64,000 nt of DNA from Linum tenue (Eukaryota; Streptophyta; Magnoliopsida; Malpighiales; Linaceae). The notes beneath the pieces are model-generated. The model saw only the letters and a program-made list of their open reading frames with translations, was not told the DNA's origin and searched no databases. Position numbers and translations under genes: made by a program. This document shows positions 1 to 10,148 of this stretch, one piece after another; position 1 is the first letter of the stretch; each line of letters opens with the position of its first letter. The DNA lies in contig CAMGYJ010000009.1 of assembly GCA_946122785.1 (NCBI GenBank), forward strand, positions 30,601,633 to 30,665,632, read 5' to 3'.

Positions 1-1350
1 TCTTCTCCTTTTGTTGTAAATATATTTGATTAATAAGTAAAGTGAGGAAGCTATGGCAGCAATGGCTGACATTTTGTGCTTACTGTTGACTTCATTTAAA
101 ATTTGAGCTGTTTATACGGCTTTTTGTTTCAACATGCAATTAACGTACCATTTGACATTTCAGAAATATGGAAGTTTGACTTTTACTTCGAGGGTTAGTT
201 AATCCTTGTTTATCTATCTCCTGGCTATGATGCTTGGCTTGTCCTAGGCGAGATAATGTCAAGTTAAGCTCTCCTGACAGCCACTGTTAATAAGCCTTTG
301 TATGCTGCTTGTGTTCGTGGTTGAGAAATACATGTGTCTTGTTGTAGTTATGCAGGGCAGGCATGATTATTGCACTACATTGAATAAATAGTTTATGGAA
401 TTTTGAACATTAGGTGCTAACTAGTAGATAGGATGAAAAGAAGATCACCTCTTTCTTCAGATAAAACTGATAAAAACATACACGAGACATTAGATGACTG
501 AGTTGGCGTAGCCTTCTTGTATACCAGCGACACGAACAAGTCAAACTTATGACTTGCATGCACTTCATTACATTTCTAGCATGACTAGCAGACCAGGCAT
601 GAACATGAATGCCATGTATAAAATCATCAAAACTAATACTCTTGATGATTATTAATACAGAGAGCTAGCAAAAAGGGGTTGGTAGAAAAGGCAGTTCATG
701 TTTCTTTGCAGTAACTATTGTTTGCGTATAAGAGTTGTGGAGAAGTGATCCAAATGAAGTAACTTGGTTTGGAGCTCCCTTGTTAAAGCTAGATTCTCCC
801 TGTGGAGAAGGTAAGCTTTCTGCCTCAGCTTCTCATTCTCTTCGAAGATGGTTCGATTCTGCAAATATAGTTTCAAGTTCTTCAACTCCATGTCCTTGTA
901 TCCTTCACCACACCTTCTTCTGTTTCTGTCCCAAGAGAAAAAAAAAAAAAAAGAACTTCAGTAACAATAAAGCTAACCAACTAACACGGAAAAGGAATCA
1001 AATTTACTCTCTTTTAGTCTTTACATTACCTGGTGAGTCCAATGACTTGAAGTTTAGGTTTCTTGGGTTGTTGCCTTCTTCTTGAAACCTGTATAGGAGG
1101 AGAAGGGGACCTCTCTTCTCTTAGGATACACATGATTCTTCTCTACAAGCGTAAGGGAAATGGGGGGAAGTTGGGTTTGAGGTAAGGGATATGCAGAGTG
1201 GAGATAAATATTGGGATGAATGAAGAATGGGATATGAGTGTGTTGATTAGCTATATAGTAGTGGGGTGATGGGGTGTGCATTAGATAGAGAGAAGGAGAG
1301 GGAGGGAGGGTGAGAGCTCTTTGGTTGTTTGTCCATGGTAATGATTGCAG
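1..1350. other. intergenic, no gene recognised
   Basis: AT-rich plant intergenic DNA. A poly-A run lies near 940-955. I see no convincing coding segment. The stretch just before 1350 (GA-rich, followed by an AG acceptor-like site) could be intron or leader sequence for the exon-like segment that follows. Confidence 0.4.
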
Positions 1351-1620
1351 TTGGGGACTCATGATGCCAGAGAGAAAGAAGGAAAGAAACTCTCTTATGA
1401 AGAATTTGATTCATTCAAGGAACTGAAGAAGAGCAAAAAGTCCTGGAATGATGATGAAAGTTTTTTTTTTATATATGATGGTGATTCATTCGAGCCATCA
1501 ACAAAGGCCAAAACCCCTCCATGGATTGTCCACAACTGCAATAATGGCTTTCACATTACATGGTTTGCTTTTGGTGCAATACAATCAGCAGCATCCAGTT
1601 CTCTTGCTGCCACCAGACGG
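1351..1620 (+). other. candidate coding exon of unknown gene
   Basis: A 270-bp segment is bounded by an AG acceptor-like site (TTGCAG at 1345-1350) and a GTAAGT donor at 1621. It is open in one frame for exactly 90 codons, with phase 0 at both ends. The peptide is lysine/glutamate-rich at the start (REKEGKKLSYEEF) and more hydrophobic at the end (WIVHNCNNGFHITWFAFGAI). I do not recognise the family. No matching exon was found on either side, so this may be an exon of a gene that is decayed, or a chance open segment. The borders are seen directly; the exon status is inference. Confidence 0.25.
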
Positions 1621-4413
1621 GTAAGTTTTTTTTTCTGATCGATTCTTCCCTTTACATAGGTCTTGAATTTGATTAAGGAGGACTGTTACTTTACATGCTG
1701 TGATTAGGAGACTAATTAGGAGATGGATGTTTGTTTATTAGTATTAGTTCACTGGGTAGGCAAATATGCTGCGATAGGGAGAAAGTCAGAGCACGAGTCG
1801 TGATGTGTTCTGAACAGTAATAATGAACACAAGTGAGTCTGAGAATGCAGCAGCTGGCTGGGTAGGAAAATGACTGGCGACAGCAAAATTCCATGGTTGC
1901 TTGCTTATTATGGATTGGCTGCACCTTGTCAGAAGTTAGAAGGACCCACTTTTTAACTGTATTAGACGCTGTCAATGGTGAACTACTCCCCAACTCTGTT
2001 CACAATTAGGTGCTTAACGGTGAAGACCTAGAACAGTATGAATGTGACCATATGTTTACTTTTTATTTTGTAAAAAAACAAGACACAAAAAACGTGCCCT
2101 AATCTTTGTTCACAGTCAAACTAAATTCGAAGATGTGGTTTGGTATCTAAGTTATGAATTATGATAGTCAATAAATAAGATATAATGATCGTAGGAGAGA
2201 GACTATCCTCGGTTTTGCATGATTACTGACTCTATGCAAGTGTGAGAGATGGAGATATGCCGATATGTTTACTATTACTAAAATATAAATAAATGCTTTG
2301 TCTATATTCAATTAGAACAATAAGGATGTGTTTGAGTATTATGATTCACTTGTAAATTGTTTATAGCTTAAACTTGTTCTACTAAAATAGCTTAGGTATT
2401 CTTTTTGTTTGTGTTGTGAGATAGAGATGGACATCTCATTTTCATACGGAAGAGCATTCTTTGTGCTTTTTGTGGACCATTAAGAAGAAAGGGTGGGGAG
2501 ATTAGGCATCCCCAATTGGAGCTAAACCCTTGTTTTGTTTTCTTCCTCGATTCATTATCAATCCCACTCTCTTTAGAAGACTTTGTTGGGATGTATAGTG
2601 GTAATAATAATTGGTTTGAACACAACAATCGAAGAAGAAGAGTCAAATGATTCATTGAGGGCCTGTTTTTTTGGGTGCTCACTTCTTCCTTGCTTCATCA
2701 TCGTCTTAATCTAGCTGGGATTTTACTTGCTTCCTTATAGTGCAAAAGAGGGGTGTCATTTTTCACATGCAAAAGTCATCCACAACCATTAGTCTCCCCA
2801 ACCCTCTCGATATCTCACTCGATATGTCTTTGCGTTAGTAGCGCAGAGTATTCGACAGTGTCAGTCACTGCCCTCTCTCTTTCTGAAGTGGCGACTAACT
2901 TCTTGAAATAACATTTCATTTTCGCTTCAAAACCATATTTATCGTTTAATATATTCTTGAATATAAAAAGCTGACACGAACTTTTTATTTGCTTTGGTGT
3001 GGTCACCATGGTAGTATTGTACAAAGAGTAAGGGGAAGCATTGGAGCGATAGATGGAGATTGTTGAAGTGCGCCATGAGTGTCGTGAATTCCGTTGCAAT
3101 AGAGTAGTTGGCAACCAATTGCCTCTATACCTCAATCCTCAAGTCATATTTGTCATCATCAATAAGAGCCACAACCGTAGGTGGAGGGGATGATCAAAAT
3201 ACGTATTAGTATACTGAGAAATGGTAGCAGCAAGTGTATGATATTGGTGTAGGCACTATCCCATAACCACAATCATGCCATTGTTGAATAGGGCAACATA
3301 ACATTAAGATGGCAAAACAAAGGGAATATTATTATTGACTAGGATGAGTACTGATGGATGGTCACTACAAAAAACGACTAAAATGTCCCAAGAAGTGATT
3401 CCCCTTATTATTTCCTCTTTTACTACTACCTCCCCTATGTATTCTCATAAATTCCTCAAGATATATAGACATAAGACATCATGGGTGGACATAATTTGAT
3501 CTGCTTCATAATCGAGTTGAATTGAGATTGAAAGCTCAACAAATCTATGAAAAAATGAGGATTATCGATGGATAAAAATTAGGGAGCTAAACTAGGAAAA
3601 AAACCTACTGGCGGTTCAGCACAAATTTTTGGGGAGCCAGAACAAGTTCCGACACTCAACCTAAGACTGTTTTTGGAATCTTCTGAACTGTCCATGCATA
3701 ATTCGATTTGATTCCAGCCTCTTCAAGAAAGCAAAACTTGGAAGGCACTGCCTACTCACTCAACCAACGCTCTGAACACGAAAGTGTACAGTTTCACCCC
3801 CTTCTCTTATGCGGTTGATTTTTCCCTTTTCTTCATTTTAAGAAAGTTCACAAAATCTGAACCAATTTGAATAATGTCCATTCTGATCCATTTTATTCGA
3901 TATAAATCGAATATTTACCTACACCGAACTACACATATTATTACCTATGTGCAAATAGTCAACCAATGAATCAAAGTCTTTCTTCCCCCTCAAACTCTTT
4001 ATTTCTCCATAATCCTCAAGTGCTCTAAAATGAATTTTGCACCCGCGCCTCACCTTGATCAAATCAAATATTCTTTGACAAAATGTACAGGGTACTCTCC
4101 CACACATGGAACACTGAGTATATATAATGATGCCAATATATTCTTCCAAGATTAGTAATGGGTCCAATTTTGCACTATTCCTAAGTTGTGAGTTGTCTCA
4201 TATACATGTCTTATCTTATTATCTTCTCTTTCGATAATGGTATATGGATTCATCATCAACCAACCCATCACGTTCCCAGCATGATATCTACCAATTTCGA
4301 TAATATATATACTAGTCATGTGTATATATAGTTGGATGTTGTTTGTTCAAATCATACACTATTTCTTAATAATAGTGTAATCCTTCTTTATATGACATTG
4401 TTGACTTAGCTCG
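1621..4413. other. intergenic, nothing recognised
   Basis: About 2.8 kb with only short, non-conserved open frames on both strands. A CACTA-like word (CACTACAAAAAACGAC) occurs near 3364, but no partner end was found. No RNA gene is visible. Confidence 0.4.
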
Positions 4414-4683
4414 TGTCAGTAAAATTTAAAAGATTCATAATTGAGTATCTCTCAACAACTTGAGTTATAGGAATTAGGAATCAATTGATTTTTGACATGG
4501 TATCCGAGTCTTTCATAATCCAAAGGTCAAGTGTTCGAATCATGATGGCCACTATTTGTAAAGCACGTGATATTCGGACTTATGCAAACTTCATATCGTT
4601 TGAGGAGGTTTATATAAGGTTCATAATTAAACCTCTTCCAAGTTCCAATCCGTCGAGTTATTGCGACCAACTAGTTCTTTACC
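4414..4683 (+). mobile_element. decayed miniature (TRIM/SMART-type) LTR retrotransposon
   Basis: Same layout as the better preserved copy at 8296-8567. A first short repeat (4414-4497) ends in TTTTTGACA. It is followed directly by a primer-binding-like word TGGTATCCGAG (one change from the tRNA-iMet site TGGTATCAGAG), then an inner part with AAGTGTTCGAATC, a purine-rich GAGGAGG near 4602, and a second diverged copy of the repeat (about 4608-4683). No coding capacity. The two ends differ at many positions, so this is an old insertion. Confidence 0.6.
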
Positions 4684-5120
4684 GCTCAAAAAGTGTTTAA
4701 TGACTAGAGGTTGCATTACTAGGTGGCTAGCTAGAATAGTGAAATGTGTAATTGCAACTTGCAAGAGAAGCCAAAACGAAAAGGCTATAGATGCATGTAA
4801 GATTGCCCTACAAATTTTGGGGGGTGAAAGGGTATAATGGGTCATAATGATGGCTATGAACTGGAATGGAGCCTCCCCTATGCTATGTGACCAATATAGC
4901 TCGACCAGGTTTCCTGCTCAAGGGTCAAGTGCTACAGGACGGGAACAAATTGTACATTAGTTCGTTGGAGACCTAATTATTGTGTGTTTGGTGAAATTCA
5001 ACTCGATTAGTTTGGAATGTGCACTTTTAAACAAAACAGCGATGGAAACGGCCTGAGGCGGGTCGTATAAAGGTTAACACGGACGTTGGACTGGATGCAG
5101 ACGGAATGGGACTGGGTGAT

Positions 5121-5465
5121 TGATAGGACCCGAGATTAGGGTTTTATCGGGAATTGGAGATTTTAGAGAATTAGGAATTTGAGGACAAAAGGATAGAGAA
5201 TCGGTCTAAGCCTTTAGAGGGATTGGGAACAAGAATTGAGAGGATTGGGAGAATAGGATTTAGGAGATTGTTTCTTAATATTCTTCTTGACTGCATATGA
5301 ATGGGAGACCAATTACATATTTATAGCGAAAGACTAGAAAAACCTAATAAACTATCCTAATACGACTCAAAGACTACTATCCTTAATAATAATAATAACC
5401 ATAACCATAACAATAATAATAACAATAATAATAATAATAATAATGGAAACCGTAGGTTTCCATAA
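5121..5465 (-). repeat. 3' LTR of the 5121-8106 element
   Basis: 345 bp. On the plus strand it runs from TGATAGGACC to TTTCCATAA. It includes an AAT-type microsatellite (about 5384-5444) that accounts for most of the length difference from the other LTR. Confidence 0.85.
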
Positions 5466-6027
5466 TCTCTTCCCTCTTGAGACCAACCTTGCCCTCAAGG
5501 TTAAGCGACTTGACCGACTCTTCCGCGAGATTTGATTGTCGGATCCACTGCGCTTTGTGTTTCCGTCTCCTCCAATCGCGCTTGACCCCTTGAACGAACT
5601 CATCTCGCACAACTCCAACCTTCCTTGAACCTTTTCGAACAATGTGACACATGTCACGTTCTTCATAGCCGAACAATTCTTCTTTCTCTCTTGCGAAGTC
5701 CACGAAATAAAAATCGGAGAATTGTTCTTCCTTGTGCTCCAACTCGAGGACTTCAAGACTATATTCCATAAATTTCTCGGTGGGATTGGTGGTGAAAACA
5801 ACCCATAACTTTTCCCCACCTTCTTTTCCTTCCTCTTTGACTTGGGCCACAAATGCTTGGAAGATAGGGTAGCGGCGCAAACCAAAGTCAAGTTTCTCCC
5901 TACTCCACTTGCCTGCCAACGTGAATGGGCCTGACTTATTTAAAAGCCCACTTATTAAGCTCACCATGTCTTCTTCTTGTTTTTCTTTCAAGCTTACCCA
6001 CTTCAAAAGGCAGCACAAACGCGGCAC
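5383..6027 (-). CDS. unidentified ORF in the 3' half of a retrotransposon
   Basis: A 214-residue open frame, of which the last part lies in the 3' LTR and translates the microsatellite (tyrosine/cysteine run). The body is charged and not obviously repetitive. Around residues 37-100 it has LAGKWSREKLDF and KLWVVFTTNPTEKF. It ends NLEGKVGLKREEIMETYG at the polypurine tract. That NLEGKV-type ending is shared with the element at the right edge of the window (near 63350-63370) and is familiar from the tail of plant gypsy polyproteins. The upstream body matches no pol domain I know and could be captured or degenerate sequence. Function unknown. Confidence 0.35.
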   Translation of the reverse strand: MPRLCCLLKWVSLKEKQEEDMVSLISGLLNKSGPFTLAGKWSREKLDFGLRRYPIFQAFVAQVKEEGKEGGEKLWVVFTTNPTEKFMEYSLEVLELEHKEEQFSDFYFVDFAREKEELFGYEERDMCHIVRKGSRKVGVVRDEFVQGVKRDWRRRKHKAQWIRQSNLAEESVKSLNLEGKVGLKREEIMETYGFHYYYYYYCYYYCYGYGYYYY

Positions 6028-7423
6028 ATGAAATCCGTTGGGCTTGCAAGGCCCGTCACCAATCCTTTATTTCAACTAATTAATTTCAAGACGTGGGCCG
6101 CTCACTTGATTTGTCTTTGGCCCAATCTCCGACCCAGCGAAGTCCAACCATGGGTACGGGCTTGTCCGGTCCACCTTCATTGGCCTCACGGCCCACTTGT
6201 CTTGAAACTTTCGGCCCGATGGGTGCCCAACCCATCCCACCCTTTGGCTGCCTAGGGTTGCAGAGGAAAGAGGCCCGTGTTCCAGGCCTGCGCGGCCCAC
6301 TTCCTCCCCCTGGTGCAGTTGACTCGGCCCAACTAGCAAAGCAACCCATCTTGGCCCGTCATTCTCTTTCTGGTTTGGCCCGTACCATAGCCTCCTCCCG
6401 GTTTGATGCCTTTCCAACTGTGGCCCAACAACCCCTTGGCCTGCCACATTTCGCCCAAGAAGGCTTGGGTTTGATCTGCTCCGCTAGGGTTCGCTTGACG
6501 AGAAGGGATGCCGCCGCCTTTCATCCTCTTCGTCGTCACCCCCAGCTCCCCCTCCGACTCCTTTCCCGACGGCGCCTATAGTCTCCTCAGGCAACGGGGA
6601 GAAAAACTCGACCCGGGTCACCCTCGACCTTGGATCCTTCTCTCTGAGCTCTCCCCCTGTCGCAACTCGGTCTGCCATTCCCTCCTCTTCCTTCAGCGGC
6701 GAATAGCTCCACAGATGGGTAGACGGCGACCCAAATTTGTACATCCTTGACTTTCTCATCGCGGCACGAGCTAACAATGACCACGCCGCCGTTGTGTCCT
6801 CCTCCGCCCTGCGCGGCGAGAAGCGCCGCCCCTCCGTTGCCGCTGCCCGCGGTGCTCCCCCTGTTGCGCACCCGCCTCGATCGCGCCGCCAGCGGCGTCC
6901 TCGACCCGCGATCGCCGCTACCGGATTTTCCTGTTGGATCCTCGAACAGTGCGAAAATGAAAGACGTCGTCACCCCCCGTCTCTTCTTCTTCCGAGAGCG
7001 CGCACCTCACCAGACGGCAGGTTTGCCGTCGCTCTTCTAGACTCGGCCTCGGCGGCGGTTCTTCCACCATCTCCCAGTCTGCTGCTGCCACGAACGGATT
7101 CCCCTACGGCGCCGCTACGAGGAGAATCGCAGGGTTCACCCTCGATTTCTTCTCCTCGGTGACCCGCCTCTTTCCCATCTCCTTCAACTTCTTCTCCAGC
7201 ACATCGTACCTGGGCACGACGGTTGGAGTGGCCGTAAATCTCGCCTCCGCAGCAGCTGGAACTTCAATATCGGCCGCGCCGAGTGGAGTTGATGGTTTGG
7301 TGATCGGAATTGTCGCCGCTGCTGTCGACGTTAGTAGCAGTTGAACCTCAATGATGGTTGTGAAGATGCTTGGGACGTCAGTGGTGGAAGCCAGTTGTGG
7401 AGCTGCGTCGATTGAACTGATTT

Positions 7424-7732
7424 TCACTGCGGTAGGCGCAAACTCCGCGTCAGTATGAGCGTTTCGACGGTGGCTGGTGTTGATGAATCCTCTGTCGTCG
7501 ACTCTGGATGGTTGCTGGTCGCGCGACGGCGAGTCGCACGACGCTCGAGTTTGGCTCGAAGTTCTTCCAAGCATGCTATCATATAGTTGTCGCGAGCTTC
7601 CCTGCGAACTTCATCTTTTACTAGACTAGCTTCATATTTTACTAGACTGATTTGGAGAGCTTCAAACGTGTCATAGTGTTTCTGATAACAATTCCCTGGT
7701 GAGAGTTGTGATGAACTCAAATATGTGACCAT
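7424..7732 (-). CDS. gag-like N-terminal fragment
   Basis: A 102-residue frame starting immediately after the primer site (TGGTATCAGAGCC followed by ATG), where gag starts in plant LTR elements. It has a charged, helical N-terminal half (FEALQISLVKYEASLVKDEV, then EELRAKLERRATRRR), consistent with the start of a gypsy gag. The frame breaks, and another frame (7104-7574) may continue the open region. No capsid core or zinc knuckle is visible. It is assigned by position and composition, not by a conserved motif. Confidence 0.4.
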   Translation of the reverse strand: MVTYLSSSQLSPGNCYQKHYDTFEALQISLVKYEASLVKDEVRREARDNYMIACLEELRAKLERRATRRRATSNHPESTTEDSSTPATVETLILTRSLRLPQ

Positions 7733-7747
7733 GGCTCTGATACCAAA

Positions 7748-8052
7748 TGATAGAACCTGAGATTAGGGTTCTATCGAGAATTGGGGATTTTAGGGATTAA
7801 GAACAGAATTAGGGATTTGAGGAGAGAAGGATAGAGAATCGGCCTAAGCCTTTAGAGGGATAGGGAACAAGATTTGAGAGGATTGGGAGAATAGAGTTTA
7901 GGAGATTGTTTCTTAATATTCTTCTTGACTGCCTATGAATGAAGGACCAATTACATATTTATAGCGAAAGACTAGAAAAACCTAATAAACTATCCTAATA
8001 CGACTCAAAGACTACTATCCTTAATAATAATAATAATAACCATAATCATAAC

Positions 8053-8086
<34 letters not shown>

Positions 8087-8106
8087 GAAACCGTAGGTTT
8101 CCATAA
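7748..8106 (-). repeat. 5' LTR of the 5121-8106 element
   Basis: 359 bp, same ends as the partner LTR. It contains a longer AAT/ATA microsatellite (about 8022-8084). It starts (minus strand) TTATGGAAACC and ends CTATCA, next to the primer site. Confidence 0.85.
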
Positions 8107-8295
8107 GTGATTAGGGATGATGGTGGCCGTTTCCTCCTCGCAGCGGCTAAGAGAATTAGAGGTGGGAGTGACTTTAGAGATTGGGTATCCAACTGGCTGC
8201 TGAACATCAGCTAGGATTGCCTCACTCTAGTTTTGAAATTGAGTGCAGCTGTAGCCGATGAAGTGCAGATCGAGGTAGGTGTGGTATGTCGGAAG

Positions 8296-8567
8296 TGTTA
8301 GTAAACGGCATATGATTCACGATTGAACCTCTCCCAACAACTCGAGTTATTGGGATCAACTGGTTCTTGACATGGTATCAGAGCCTTCTATGACCGTGAG
8401 GTCTTCTGTTCGATTCCCAGTGACCACCATCTGTTTCTGTTAAGCACACGGTGTTCGGACCTGTGCCTGTCCAAAATCCAAACCTATCTGAATGGCTTGA
8501 GTTTGAAGAGGGGTGTTAGTAAACGGTATATGATCCACGATTGAACCTCTCCCAACAACTCGAGTTA
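8296..8567 (+). mobile_element. SMART/TRIM miniature LTR retrotransposon
   Basis: 272 bp. The first LTR is 8296-8372 (77 bp, starts TGTTAGTAAACGG, ends TTCTTGACA). The primer site TGGTATCAGAGCC follows at once (8373-8385). The interior has GTTCGATTCCC, then GAAGAGGGG (polypurine tract), and the second repeat is 8514-8567. That second repeat matches the first almost perfectly for 54 bp but lacks the last ~23 bp, and no target duplication is left. It codes for nothing and must be mobilised in trans. Its size and LTR length fit the small LTR retrotransposons (SMARTs) described in plants. It sits inside the RNase H-like remnant. Confidence 0.8.
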
Positions 8568-8656
8568 CAAAGGCGAATGAAGCGGCACACATCATGGCTC
8601 ATACGAGAACTAGATGGAATGAAGCGATAGTTTGGTTCGATAGACCACCCGTGTTG

Positions 8657-10000
8657 TGATAGACCGTCATTTACACATGTTTTTACCCCCGTTCTTACAC
8701 CGTTTGAGGTTTTGACTCTCGTGTTTTAGGCCGATTTCACGCTAGGTTGTGCTTGTTTGTGATATTTCAGGTCCTAGTACTGAATGAAGGCTTAGGAGCG
8801 AGTCTGGGGTCGATTGGACGAAGAACGGACGAATGGCGAGCTGTTTGGGGAGTGCACGGGCAGACCAGGGAGGCTGCACGGCCGTGCACTTGAGTCATAT
8901 GGCCGTGCGCCTCATGCCGAGGCCATGCACGGGCAGGCCCTGAAGCTTGCACGGCCGTGCACCTGGCCGTGCAAGATGTCTGAGTTCGAACTAAATGAAA
9001 CGGCGCGTTTCAGGGTGCACGGCCAGAATGGTGTTGTGCACGGCCGTGCACCTGGCCGTGCAACTCGGGGAAACCGGTTTTAAAGCCTAATCCGAGCCAG
9101 AAGTGGGAGAATCGTGTTTTGAGAGCAAAAACAAAGCCCTAGAGAGAGAAAGTGCGAAGAACACATCCTAGAAGCTGTCTTAGAGCTGGATTTCATCAAA
9201 TCGAGCCTGGAGATCGTCATAGGAGTGGAAATCATCGTCCCGGAGCAGATTATCCTCATCGTTATGAGTATGACTAATCCGATTCTTGTTTTCTCTTCTC
9301 TCTCTATGGAGTAGAACCCTTCTCTCACTTGGGTATGAAGAACCCTAGTTCCTTGTGTTAGGGATTTGATTGTAATGACTTGGGATGATATTACTGTTTG
9401 ATTTTAATCGAATGATGCATGTTTATTGAATTGATTTGAGTCTGATAAGCTTTTCTCAATTTCTGCTGCAACCTGAGATAGATAGAATCTGATTAGGTTG
9501 TTAGAGCCTCTTCATTCGATAGTAGGAGATTGGCTATACGAGAGTTAGCCAGTTTACTGCTTTGTACTGGTGTTCTTGGCGCCAGTAGTGGAGTTCTGTG
9601 TTCATAGCCTCAGCTTTCTATCCCGGTGAAGACTAGTCGTCTGCCGGGTAGTTAGACTGAGAGGGCTTGGTCAGCTTAAGAGATTCCAAGCTACTGTCGG
9701 ATCTTCCGCAGTCTAATCAACAGTAAATCAACCCAGGGAATTGCAATTGAACCTAACTAAGGGGCTAGGGGGACTCAATCCCGAGTGACTCTTTGCCTGC
9801 TTTAGAAACCCGAACAATTTACTGCTTTCTTGTTGCTTTTACTTTTCACAACAATCACTCGAACTAGTTTGCTAGATAATAGAGAATCACGGAGTAAGCA
9901 GTAGATCTAGACCCCGGGTTGATAATTAAACTTGCCTTTACTGCAGTTCCTTTCATTGGTTACACTTGACCATTGTTAGGTGTTGTGTTTTAGCGTGTCA
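8657..10000 (+). repeat. 5' LTR of the Tat/Athila-like element
   Basis: 1344 bp, TGATAGACCGTC ... TAGCGTGTCA. It contains a cluster of the GC-rich palindrome TGCACGGCCGTGCA and its half-site CTGGCCGTGCA between about 8870 and 9065. Confidence 0.9.
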
Positions 10001-10006
10001 AGTTTT

Positions 10007-10024
10007 TGGCGCCGTTGCCGGGGA
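10007..10024 (+). other. primer-binding site (tRNA-Asp type)
   Basis: TGGCGCCGTTGCCGGGGA, six bases after the 5' LTR. This is the characteristic site of Tat/Athila elements, where reverse transcription is primed by tRNA-Asp. Confidence 0.9.
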
Positions 10025-10148
10025 CCTCTAGGTTATTGGGGAAACGTGAGAATTTGTTACTCTAGCTTTTTATTTATTGCACTTTCTTTTCTTTTCCACC
10101 CTTGCTTTTCACTTGGGTGTTATGTTTTTGTTGGTGCAGCTCTGAAAC

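Larger units (their letters stand above)
5121..8106 (-). mobile_element. non-autonomous gypsy-like LTR retrotransposon
   Basis: A complete 2986-bp element reading on the minus strand. It has 5-bp target duplications GTGAT at 5116-5120 and 8107-8111. The LTRs are 7748-8106 (5') and 5121-5465 (3'). A tRNA-iMet type primer site TGGTATCAGAGCC lies just inside the 5' LTR (plus-strand complement at about 7733-7745), and a polypurine tract GAGGGAAGAGA lies next to the 3' LTR. The 2.3-kb interior is far too short for gag-pol. It holds a short gag-like frame at one end, a second frame at the other, and a GC-rich middle (6080-7550). No protease, reverse transcriptase or integrase was seen. The LTRs differ by several percent, making it the oldest LTR element in this cluster. 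Confidence 0.85.

Noticed and set aside
3364..3379. CACTACAAAAAACGAC, resembling a CACTA transposon end
   Set aside because: No inverted partner, target duplication or transposase was found nearby. A single short word is not enough.
6093..6973. Several overlapping frames of 80-160 codons in the GC-rich middle of the 5121-8106 element
   Set aside because: High GC keeps all frames open. None shows conserved motifs, and they overlap on both strands.
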